Assembly: GCA_964019415.1 (NCBI GenBank)
Contig: OZ025879.1
Coordinates: forward strand, 2,601,794 to 2,665,793
Length of the DNA stretch: 64,000 nt
Reading direction: 5' to 3'
Origin: Ianthella basta
Lineage: Eukaryota; Porifera; Demospongiae; Verongiida; Ianthellidae
Positions within the stretch are counted from its first letter, which is position 1; every line of letters starts with the position of its first letter. The position numbers and the translations under genes were made by a program. The notes beneath the pieces are model-generated. The model was given only the letters and a program-made list of their open reading frames with translations, was not told the origin of the DNA and ran no database searches. Positions 40,630 through 58,606 of this stretch are shown one piece after another.

Positions 40630-42250
40630 CATACATAAGAGCTCTGCGTAATGCATAATTAGCACAAACATAATGAAGTTTAAGTTTACATCAATTAGTA
40701 GTCAAACTGCAATCTTAGGCCACTATTTTGCACAAAGGATGATATAGAGAGGCAATTACATAGTTTTGTACTTTCTTATGTCAGTCTTGCAATAGTGATT
40801 AATTAATCACTGATTGATTAAGACATTAATGACCTTAATGCGACAGAGGTGGTGCCGTGCATGCTGTGCACATGCAGCAACAATTATTTATTAAATAAGA
40901 ATTCTAATTCATGGTAATTAATACATTATACAAATGGCGGACTTGTGAAACCATGCAATTACAAAAGGACCATGACATATTTCATATTTAAATGAACCAT
41001 ATAATATTATTGTATTTAACTATCTGACAGTCTGAAATTTGAAGCTACGTATATTATGACTGACATTCAACACACGGAGCTTCCTGGTCTGTAGCTCTCT
41101 CCATGCAATCTCTTTCAACCCTGGTACGGTCCTTTGTTATATAGTGCATGCAAGTTGTCCAACATGTGCCATGGCCATGCAATGCTTACTTCCATAGCTG
41201 GCCTCTTAAAATTTTATGCAACTTTTGTCCATTTCCTGCCACCTGTTGTCTATGCAGTTAAATGTTCCTTTTATCAACGTCTCATCATGATTATTCTTCT
41301 CCGTCAAGGTGTCGAAAACTCAATGCAAAATGCATGACACGTACCTTGTCCCATGACGTGCACTTCGCCCATATCCTTTCTTATATCTCATCCCCATTCC
41401 ACCACTCAGCTGCAATTGCAACTTGACCAACAACCTCCACACACTCAGACTCGCAATATCTATGCATGCATCAAACGCTTAACTTTTTATCATTATTCAT
41501 CCTCAGGTTCTCAGCTCCCTTTCACTATATACCCCCATTTATACCAGCCCATGGCTGAAGGGGTCACCTTAACAAATAACAAATAACAGATATACTCTCT
41601 AAACATGTGAACAGGTGCATCAAGTAAAAATGGGAGCTATGGTATAAGCCCATGCCAGGGGATCACCATGTTGTGATGGTATTGGACAATGCATACATAC
41701 ACATTACTGTACCATGCCGGCCAAAGTGTGATTTAATTACTCATGCATCATGCACTGCTCAAACCCATCCAGACATGATGTTCCCCTGAGCATAATTTAT
41801 ACCTAAGCTCCAATTTTATTTGATGCACCTACACACATAAAAACATAATAGTTAGACCTGTATACTTACAATGCTCAGCATTCTCCATCTCACCAATTGC
41901 AATGAACTACAATTCTCACCTCCTCAAGCTGTATTATACACAATTAATTAGTTATAATTATATATATCCCCCAGCAGGTACCAGCACCCAATATAATTAT
42001 ATAACTCTCCTATAGCTAGCCTCATGCAACTATCTACATATGTATATATATGTCTGCTCATTTCCATGATAAACACAGTGCAACTAGCACTATTATATAC
42101 ACAGGTGCACAAAATGTGCACTCCAAGTACATGTATAAAATTCTATGGACATGGCTCTGATGCTACAAACACAGAAGAGTAAAATTAAAAGTGAATATAT
42201 TGAACTGGTGGGTCTCTGTTCAGATAGTAGTCAGTAACAAAGCTTTCTCG
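40630..42250. other. Convergent intergenic region between sacsin-PARP gene B and POFUT1
   Basis: This 1.6-kb AT-rich stretch separates two genes that end towards each other. It holds an 18-base perfect palindrome at 40794-40811 (AGTGATTAATTAATCACT) and an inverted-repeat element at 41613-41830. No ORF here resembles a known family and I see no RNA gene. Confidence 0.6.
41613..41830. mobile_element. MITE-like element with long imperfect terminal inverted repeats
   Basis: The left end AGGTGCATCAA matches the right end TTGATGCACCT in inverse. The similarity runs inward for roughly 60-65 bases with scattered mismatches. The total length is 218 bases with no coding capacity. I could not define a target-site duplication, so the superfamily is open. 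Confidence 0.6.
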
Positions 42251-45200
42251 TCAAAGAAAGCCCCAGAAGTCTGTCCTCTTCCCCAGGTGATCTCTCTCCC
42301 TCTTAGCCACAGCAGAGAAGGCCGAGACACAGTTGGCTATGAAGGCATCTGCTTCCTCCATCAAGGCAAGGTCCAATAGAGGGTCTTCCTCAGTACCATA
42401 CACAACCGTCAGCTGCACAGCATGTCGAGGAAGAGTAGATATAATGGAACACCACATTGACACAGTACTTCATACACAGCTGCAGACTATCCCAACAAAT
42501 GTACATAGACTACCTACATACGTACTTAAACAGTCTGCCAAACTACTATCAAGCTCAGTGGGATTGAGAAGATGTTTACATTTGACTGCAACACTGACTA
42601 GTGATTGCAACAAGCCAACTATACACATGCACGCAACACAACAGGCTATAGCTAGTAAACTGTGGGAATTAGCCTTCATGAGGCAATGTGCACACATAAC
42701 ACACCCAGTCTTCTGAGAGGATAGCAACTACAGCCAAGATCAGTGCCCTCTACTGGCATGATGCTAATGCTGGTCTCAAGCATAGCAGAACCAGTACTTG
42801 CGTCAGACTCACATCAACGTGTAAGTTACCGCTCAACACCGCTCCAGTCCACGCACAGCTTGATACAACTCACATGCTTTTCTGCTGCAAGCAGTTCTTT
42901 CAGTTTGCGGAAAGGCCTGGTATGGGCTGAGTCGTACCCAATAAACACCTTGCGAACTCCCTTGGACGCTGCCCTCAGTACAATCTTGGTCTTCATGTCC
43001 TCAGGATCAGGGAAACACATCTCATACTTGAGACGACCCCCATTCCTCTCCTTCCAGCACTGAGGTGACTCCACCAGCACGTACACCCCCTGGTCACCCT
43101 GCCCTTTGATACGCTGACAGGTACGTTTCTGAGCACGGTACAAACACAAGAGTGCAAATGAATGCGAGTATCATTGCTAGCCATTGTTGGGGTGGTCACA
43201 GCTCTAGAACTAGTCACAAAGCACAAACTATGCACACTCCACTCATCATGCCCTCACCCAATCATCTCCCAGCCGCACGTGTGCTGCGAGGTAGGGCTGG
43301 TTGTCTAGCTTGTCTCTCTTGAAGTCCAGCATTCGCTTGCGTACATTGACTGACCACTTGAAGTAACGCTGAATGTACGTATCTTCCTTGTTGACTGGAA
43401 AGGTGGCAGGAGGGCTACTCAGGGCTATCACTGGGAACTTGGCAGTAGGGAACCTGGAGTCACATACAGTACATATGTACATACATGGTATAACATGTAC
43501 AGCATTAGCAATGGGTAGATCAGTGCATAGTATTGATGCACAACTGCATGTGTATTAGTGCAATCATGTTACACTCCATCCACTCTACACAACCATGGAT
43601 CTGTAACACCTGGCATTCCAGGTACCATTGCTACATACATAGTCAAATACTGCCACACACAACTTGACAACAAGACTCAATACTCTACAGAGGCGTCTTC
43701 ACTAGCAAGTGCACTCCTACAATCTGAGTGAATTCACTGAATTGAGCTCACTACATGTTCACTGAACACAGCGAACATGTAGAGCATGTGATTAGTTTAA
43801 TGTACAGTGTTGGAGGTGTCAGTGGGTGGTCACTGGTAACTCAGTCCACAAGCTGTAGAGTCTACAGCTGTCCATCAGCCCCTTACTTTGCCTGCCACTC
43901 TTCAATGTATCTGCGCCTATGCAGGTTGTATGAAAGCCCGTCAATGAACTGACATCCAAGGAAGTTGATGTCATACTTCTTCCAGAGGTCCCCCTGGGGG
44001 TGCTCCTTCCTCACATTGGGGCAGCCACCAGAGCCAGAATGGATAAAGACTGCAGGGGGGTCACAGTCAGGATGTGTTGATGTTTGCATACAGAGACTCC
44101 ACACACCACATGTAGCCTGATAAGCATTAGTGCTCAGTCCTTGAAAGTAAGTAGTCAATTCAATGAAAAACTGTTTAAATAGCATAAACTGCTGGATATG
44201 GAAGATTTCATCAGTTGAAGTGGTGAAGAGATGTGAGTGTGAGTTGTTGCTATTACAATGTTACTGCATCTGAACAAGAGCGAGTACAGTTGGACAACAT
44301 ACAAGTACGTATGTCAAATGTGCAAGTTAGAGAGAGTTACTGAATTAGTCTGGCTTTTGTGTGTGCATGTGTCCAATACTCACACACAGTAATGCAGTGA
44401 CAGATGCAGCACGCTGATGTACATGCAAAGAGCTAGGGTCCAGTGTTCTCCCTAGGCTGCTTCTGAAGGGTACAGAACTCTTCTTGTTCCCTTAAGAACC
44501 CTCCGTGAGGCCATAAATATGGCACTGCACCCTCCTTGAACGGCTAGTCATGTGGTGTGGGCAATAGCATTTGCACGCAGCCCACGCTGTGTCAAGTTGC
44601 ACTGGTCTAGTGTACAGTGTACACTTCTTCAACTATTTTCTGGGGAGAACACTGCTAGGGTAATTACAGAACTCACCAAATCGTTTCTGATACGGCCATA
44701 CAACAGGGGCAATGTCTCTCATAAATGTTTCCATGGTGATCACCCGATGGAATGCTTGCAATGCGTCCACACTAAAGTAGTCTTCAAAAGGCACAAGCAC
44801 CTATATAGAAAAACAGATATTCACAGCAGCCAAAAGTGAAATTATCTAGTAAACATTGTCCCACTCTTTACCACAGACATACAGATACTGCAAAGCACCA
44901 AAGTACAGGTCTCACGTAGCCATACCATTTCACCCTCTATAGGTCGCCTGACCTATGGTATCATAACATGAAATGGAGGGAAAGTGGTCTGGCTATACAA
45001 GACTATAAAGGCATACAGGAGAGGATTGGAGTGGAGACTTTCTGAGAACATAGGGTCACACTATAGTGGTGAATCCAGGGGGTGTGTCAGGAAGAGGAGG
45101 GGGGGGGACTACTGAGGTTACCACTTTCCTACAGTGGAGTGTGTAATAAACATACAGCTATTTAATGTGGCATCACGGCATGCAGAACCTTACACCACCA

Positions 45201-46276
45201 GCCCTCTCCCCCTTCCCCATCTACCAAAGTCCCAGATCCACACTACAACAGTCAGATCTCTTGCATGACAAACTTGACCCAGTCAATTCCCATGACTCCA
45301 ACCAACACGTACACTCCTTGAACCCATATTACTAGTCTAAATGCTGTGAGTGCATTCCATGTATCTTACTAACTGGTTTAATCCCGTCTATGTTCTGGTA
45401 CTCAATGATGGGAGGGAGGATGAGTGTCCTGTTGAGCGCTAGTGCAAAGGACAGCACTCCCAGAAAGTAGCTCATCTGGTTCCCAAAGTAGCCTGCAACA
45501 GCGGGTTGACAGCAATGCAGAATGGCTTAGGGTGCCAGCTTCAAACAACACATTCCAGTAGCTATGGCACAGTTTACATATTACATGCCTGGTGGAACAG
45601 CCCAGGCTGCCCAGGCCATGGCCTGACCAGATTTTTAGGCCTGGCCATTATTCTTTTGTATAGCAAAGATACTTGTTGGCCTGTGCATGTGGCCATCTAG
45701 GTAAGATTGTCTTGCCATGGCCTGATCACCTTTAAAGTGCTTCCTCCGGGCCTGCAGTTACACAGTTATACATAACCTTGAAAGTTACAAATATAATATT
45801 ATAAGAGCACAGATAACATTATATAGCCACATTAAACAGACATGAACAGTGGTCATGGTTTGACAATGTACGAACACCACAGTGAATACCACGAAACATG
45901 TATCAGTGGTCGCTGTACACGGACCGCCGTCGCAGCTATCATGGCCCACATACCCACACCTATTCTTCTCTTTCAGGTAACATGAAGGGGCGTAGACTCA
46001 AGAGTGAGCCCCCACGGAGCTAAGCACCCTCGTATCTATCGCGGCGAGGTGTAGACGGTGCTACAGCCTAGCACCACGGCACTACTTGTTAGTCTACTGC
46101 AGCGACTCACCGATACATGAACAGAACATGATATAGCCATTCGGATCGATTTGCGGTGCAGAGTCAGTGTAGTTCTGCGTGGAGGCAAACTGTATTCCGT
46201 CATTCACATCATACACGTTTCCCTCGCATCCTTTGCCGAGCAACACAGCAGCCAGAACCAGCAAGACTAAATGCAT
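42251..46276 (-). CDS. POFUT1: GDP-fucose protein O-fucosyltransferase 1
   Basis: Seven exons, 5' to 3' on the minus strand: 46276-46111, 45492-45374, 44800-44677, 44049-43887, 43453-43258, 43128-42874 and 42412-42251. All join in phase to about 394 residues, close to the usual 390. The enzyme adds O-fucose to EGF repeats, such as those of Notch, in the ER. Diagnostic segments include [12 protein letters not shown] near the N terminus, HVRLGDDW (the HxR nucleotide-sugar motif of the GT65 fold) and [14 protein letters not shown] near the C terminus. A hydrophobic signal peptide ([13 protein letters not shown]) begins the protein. It ends FWGFL, without the KDEL-like tail seen in fly and human enzymes. 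It shares a 106-bp promoter with EIF3G. Exon 4 was placed by phase and a good polypyrimidine tract, and is the least certain boundary. Confidence 0.9.
44441..44654. mobile_element. hAT-like MITE, copy 1, in POFUT1 intron 3
   Basis: The termini CAGTGTTCTCC and GGAGAACACTG are inverted repeats. They are flanked by CTAGGGTC (44433-44440) and CTAGGGTA (44655-44662), a 7-of-8 match consistent with the 8-bp duplication of hAT elements. It is 214 bases long with no transposase. A homologous copy in the opposite orientation lies at 52727-53006. The right end stops 23 bases downstream of the exon 3 boundary, just inside the intron. Confidence 0.75.
44801..46110 (-). other. POFUT1 introns 1 and 2 (interrupted by exon 2)
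   Basis: Apart from the 119-base exon 2 at 45374-45492, this stretch is intronic. It holds a G-rich tract near 45098-45107 and no coding segment that I can link to a family. Around 45590-45750 there is a locally repetitive GGCCTG/CAGGCC-rich patch, without clear element boundaries. Confidence 0.55.
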
Positions 46277-46382
46277 TGCGCCTTCTCAGGGTTTCGGGAT
46301 AACCCTATCACGTGACAGTCATGCGCCATCCACCCACGTGTCACGGCTGTTTCGAGGCGTGTGCAGCAAGGACGGACAGAAA
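46277..46382. promoter_or_regulatory. Bidirectional promoter of POFUT1 and EIF3G with two CACGTG boxes
   Basis: Only 106 bases separate the two divergent start codons. Two perfect CACGTG boxes lie at 46309-46314 (in the context TCACGTGAC) and 46335-46340, 26 bases apart. CACGTG is the core site of bHLH factors such as MYC/MAX, USF, TFE and CLOCK partners. No TATA box is seen. Which factor binds cannot be told from sequence. Confidence 0.7.
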
Positions 46383-48860
46383 ATGCCGGTCGTAGAAGAG
46401 TAAGTACATAAACCGGAAAATCGTCCTGTTTGAGAGGCTTACACTATCGTAAAACCACAAGTGCCTTACGTCCATCCCTTGCTTATTCGTTTCCATTTCT
46501 CTCCCCACAGTAAGCCGGCCCCTAGTTGGGCCGATCGCATGGAACAGGATGAAGCCAGTAAAATCACTCCAGGTGCGGTCCAGGGATGTGCTGATAGAGT
46601 GTTGTATGTCACTGAATAATGTCATATTGTTGTATGTACTTCACTGTACCTGTAGGCTCACAGAGCAGTTTATGCCGGCACACACACGCATGAGTACTCC
46701 TAAGCTTTGTAGTAAAGTGTGTGTGTGTGTGTGTGTCCTTGTGTATTCACCTGCCTTACATCATCCTGTATGTATGTATGTGTCCACAGACAACCTCCCG
46801 GCTCCAACCAGCACAATGGATGGGGACCTGAGGAAGGTGGTGGAATATCATGTTAATTCTGAAGGAAAAGTTGTCAAAGTCAGTGAGACTGTGTATTGCA
46901 TGCACACGTACTTACAGCATGCATATCTGCATGGAACATCCACCGGTGGACAGCTGTAGTGGATTGTTTGCTTCCTTTTTGACTGTTCCACCTGCCAGAC
47001 TACAAAGGTGTACAGAATTGAAAAGAAGTCAGTGCCAAAAGCTGTGGCATTACGAAAGAAGTGGAAGAAGTTTGGCAACGCAGAAGATGACGGTGTTGGT
47101 CCCAACACAGCCCAAACAATGGTGGCAGACGAGGTGTACCTCCAACTAACAACGAACAAGGAGGTTAGAATACTCTGAGTCTCACACAATAGTACTCAAT
47201 GTTGCTTGGTCCCATCAGTCAGTAATACTCATCAACTTGTAGCGTGCTACACTATTCTATGTATATACTGTACCTCCTTCCTTGCATGTTATTTCATACA
47301 TGGATACTTTGTTGCCCTGACGGCCTCAGACACTCTATTCCACTGTTAGGTGGTTGTGGTTGTTACAGTTGGTTCTCAGGCCTTTGTGTTTACTTCAGTT
47401 GGACGTGACTCGTTGTGTCTTTTCTTCCTTGTTTGTTGCAGAGTCTGGACCAGCAGAGCCAAGATGATGACACACTGAAGAAGTTGGCATCGGCAGGCAA
47501 GGGAATGGTACAGTGTCGTATCTGTAAGGGAGACCATTGGACTACACAGTGTCCTTATAAGGACTCTCTGGACACTGGGCCAGCTAGTGAGGGGACTACA
47601 GGTCAGTCTGTGTGTTGGGGAGGTGTGTGTGTGTGTGTGTGTGTTTTGTGCATGGTAGTGACGGTTGTGTGGTTAGTGTGTGTAGTGTGTGAGGCACGTG
47701 TGGTGTGCATGGCATGTGTGGTGTGCATCACTCTTGTGACGTCCTTTGCACAGCACTTAATCTCATCTTACCTGGCAGCAGTGACTAGAGAAAAATATAC
47801 TGCAGTATGTGGGACTAGACTTCTCTCATATGACAGGTTGCAGAAATGCTTGTTGCAAAGTGTTGCTCAACTCACAACTCACCTTTAAACTTTCACCTCA
47901 CTTGGTGCCGTAGCAGGGGACCCAAAGCCGTTCAGGTATTATTATGGGTACCACGCCAAAAGTGAGGCCACATTTAGAGGTAATTTGTGAGTCAAATGAC
48001 ATTCGTATTAGCCCCATTTTGAAATCGCTTGAAATGTTTGACACCTGTCTCCGTTCCCTTGTGGACGTGTTGAGTGTGTACACTATTAGTTATATGGGAT
48101 GAGATGTTTGGGTGTAGTGCAAGTGACAGTTGGCCAGTTTGATCAATTTTGTTGCCATGGCAACGTATCCCACTCACATGGCCCCTCCCCCTGCTGTAGC
48201 CACAGCTCAGCCAACTGAGCCCCAAGTGACGGAGCCAAAGGCACCCACCAAGTACGTCCCTCCCGCCAAGCGCTACGGAAGTGACTCCAAACGTGAAGGG
48301 GAGTCCATGTCGACACGGACTCGAGGTCAGTCCACCTACCAGCCCCACCTACCAGCCCCACCTACCAGCCCCACCTACCAGCCCCACCTACCAGCCCCAC
48401 CTACCAGCCCCACCTACCAGCCCCACCTACCAGCCCCACCTACCAGTACAGTGTGCAGTTGTGGTGCATGGCAGTGATTGATGGGTGACCTGCCATGACC
48501 CCAGAGTGTACCCTTTGTAGCCTGTGCTAGACAGGGCACTGGGGACAACGAACTAATGTTAAGTGTATTAAGAGCTCTTTTGAGGCCTCAGCACTTGTTA
48601 ACTGTGTCCCTTGACCTCCCTATGTATACACCCTCCATGGGGATACATACATATATAGTAGATGGATGAGTGCTGATGCTCTAATTGCATTACAGCCTTT
48701 GTCTAGATATATCGTTAGCACCTATGAGGGGGCAGAGGTTAGGGGTCACCCTGAATTGGGGTTAAGGGTTAGTCTGGCTATGTATGTATGTATGTCATTT
48801 TGGAGTAGACCATGTCATATGTTGTATCATACCGAGGACTGGGGTTGAATATGTCGTGTT

Positions 48861-48952
<92 letters not shown>

Positions 48953-50435
48953 TGTTGTAGTCTCCACATCGCTATGTACTGCATGTGTAGGCATGCAAGG
49001 GTTGGGGTCTGCTGTGCTGTGACCCATTGTGGACATTTTTGTGGACAAATTGTAGCAAGTGGTGGTCATGCCTACTGGCCTGTTCAGTGATGGTGATCCG
49101 GGAGGCAATCACTAGTTGATGTAGTAGGCACTTTGTCCAGTACTGATGAGTCAGTCAACATTGTTAACCTCATCAGTTGGTGTAATGTGCAGTGGATCAT
49201 TGTTCACCAGAAGGCACATGTCTGCTGTATTGGGCTCGGGTGTTGTCACAAGTGCTAAGCATGCAGTTCTCATTACCTCTTGTGGTTTAGATGACACAGC
49301 CACAGTGCGGGTCACTAACCTTTCAGAAGATGCAACCGAGCAAGATCTGCGGGAACTATTTGGACACTTTGGCGCCATCCAGCGCATCTACCTGGCCAGG
49401 GACAGAACAAGCCAACGCTCTAAAGTAAGTCGATTTGTGGCATGAGTGTATTTGATGCTTTGCATTGCATTTGCAATAGCATATCTGCTGTTAGTGCTTG
49501 TATAAATTCATTCACAATGCAATAGCCGTGTGTCTCTATAATGTAACAGGTTGCTGTCAGTATGTGAGACACCCACCACTTGCCCACCACCTAACCCCCT
49601 CCGCACCACACATGTAGGGTGTGTAGTGGAGGAGGAAGTAGTGGCTCGCTTATTGATATGGTACTGATAGACTGAGTCTGATGGTGCGGCACACTCTACT
49701 AGATGTGACCTATACAGGCCACATTACTGTGTATGTAGTGTGTGTGTCATTTGTGAGCCTCTTGACCACTTTAAAGACTCGTGCTGCATGCTTGTGAGAA
49801 TGCCTCAGCTTGAAAGGGCTTGCCTGCAGACAGATGCTGATAGCTGTCCTCCTTCTTCACTCCCTCCCTCTTGTGTGTTTGTGTACGTAGGGCTTCGCTT
49901 TTGTCAACTATTATGACCGTTATAATGCTGAGAAGGCCATCAAATCTCTTGATGGGTTTGGCTATCATTACCTGATCCTCAAGGTGGAGTGGGCCAGGTG
50001 AGTCATGTCACATGACAGTCAGGTGATTGTCATGTGACATTTCCTGTGACTGCATTGGAGTGAGTCATGTCTCCAATTAAGGAGAATGAGAATCTTATGA
50101 AATGCACTGTGCAGCCGTGTTTCTTCCCTCCTCCCACTCGTATCCTACTGTTCAGTGATGCGTGTGAGCCTCTCATGTGGGGCTTTGTTGCATGCCTGAT
50201 CCCTTTTCCTGTGTACCAGCACACAATTGTTCCCCGACACTGTGCATCATCCGTGTAGCGCACATGGCAGTAGGTGTGTGTGTGTGTGTGCAAACGACCA
50301 GTTACAATTGACAGGGCTACAATGTGTTTGAGTGCACATCCCTTTTATCTTACAGTACTTTGACCTCTGCTTGTGTGCTCCTTGATCCCTCTGCTTCTCC
50401 TTGCTCCCTCCACCAGACCACAAGAAGACAAGTAG
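46383..50435 (+). CDS. EIF3G: Eukaryotic translation initiation factor 3 subunit G
   Basis: Nine exons: 46383-46399, 46511-46572, 46790-46878, 46999-47163, 47442-47601, 48200-48325, 49291-49424, 49891-49997 and 50417-50435. All join in phase to about 292 residues (human: 320). The protein is an RNA-binding subunit of eIF3 that supports scanning and reinitiation on the 40S ribosome. It shows the N-terminal PSWAD motif, the conserved KKWKKFGNAEDD block, a zinc-knuckle-like CRICKGDHWTTQC, a KYVPPAKR linker, and a C-terminal RRM that starts ATVRVTNLSEDA with RNP1 GFAFVNYY. The last exon adds only PQEDK. Exon 6 was placed at a strong pyrimidine-rich acceptor by phase. Introns carry GT-rich microsatellites and a 13-bp minisatellite. 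Confidence 0.93.
48332..48446 (+). repeat. 13-bp minisatellite in EIF3G intron 6
   Basis: About 8.8 nearly perfect copies of CCACCTACCAGCC start six bases after the exon 6 donor. Every unit contains a C-rich run ending in CAG, so it resembles a 3' splice site. The repeat is open in the exon 6 reading frame, which would give a proline-rich tail if the intron were retained. Confidence 0.9.
48863..48950 (+). repeat. (GT)44 microsatellite in EIF3G intron 6
   Basis: An uninterrupted run of 44 GT units lies mid-intron. ORFs crossing it are artefacts of the repeat. Confidence 0.97.
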
Positions 50436-51103
50436 CACTCCCAGCGTGTGTAGGAGTGGACTGGGACCTGACATAGCATGCTTCTCATGTGCTTCCGTGT
50501 GTTATTCGTACTGTAGCAGATTGAACAAGCACTTCCACATACACTTAACATGCTAGACACACACCGTACAATGTGGACAGAGACAGTATCCCATGTGGTA
50601 GTGTTGGTGTGTGTGATGTCAGTATCCCACATGTAGCACTACATCAACTGATGTCTTTGTTCGGTGTAAAGTTGGAAGTCACTCTGTTCGGTCGTACATG
50701 TGTACATCAACTGACTGTACGAATCTGATTGGTGGATTAAGTGTGCATGCAGTGTCATAAGTGAAATATGAACAAGTTGGTAATTTGTGAGCCAACCATG
50801 CACATACAGTACCAAATATGTATGCTGAGTGTATATATCTGTGCAATCCCCATAGTATTGGTGTGCACATTGGTCTAAAGAGTCTGTGCATACATAGCTG
50901 TCCATGCAACCATCCCAGGGCTTCGTCAGTCACAAAGTGTTTGTGACTGATGAGATCCTTGAGGTTGAAATGCCTCACTAATTGACATTTACGCTGCACA
51001 TTCTGTAGACATGCAATCATTCAATTTTCATTGCTAAAGCTCATGAAATAAATAACTGTTTGAGAACCATTAAAAGATGGGATGTACCTGATTGGAGGGA
51101 TGA
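50436..51103. other. Convergent intergenic region between EIF3G and QSOX
   Basis: These 668 bases lie between two genes that end towards each other. A plus-strand AATAAA at about 51047-51052 could serve EIF3G, though it is 600 bases from the stop. No clear minus-strand signal for QSOX was found. I see no coding region. Confidence 0.5.
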
Positions 51104-58478
<7,375 letters not shown>

Positions 58479-58606
58479 TTTTACACTCTTGCGTAATAGT
58501 AGTACACACACACATTGGTACACACAAAAGATACACTGACGTATATAGCTGACATGCAAACGACACCATAACATGTAAAAGTGCTATTTGTTAAAGAATG
58601 AGTCAG

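Noticed and set aside
48827-49108. ORFs with His-Thr or Val-Cys repeats near the GT/CA microsatellites (also 53156-53500 and 54356-54769)
   Set aside because: They are translations of dinucleotide repeats in introns, without start context or conserved flanks.
58479-58574. Upstream in-frame methionine for QSOX
   Set aside because: It would place a Cys-rich extension before the signal peptide. The MAAATFAAV start gives a normal secretory leader.
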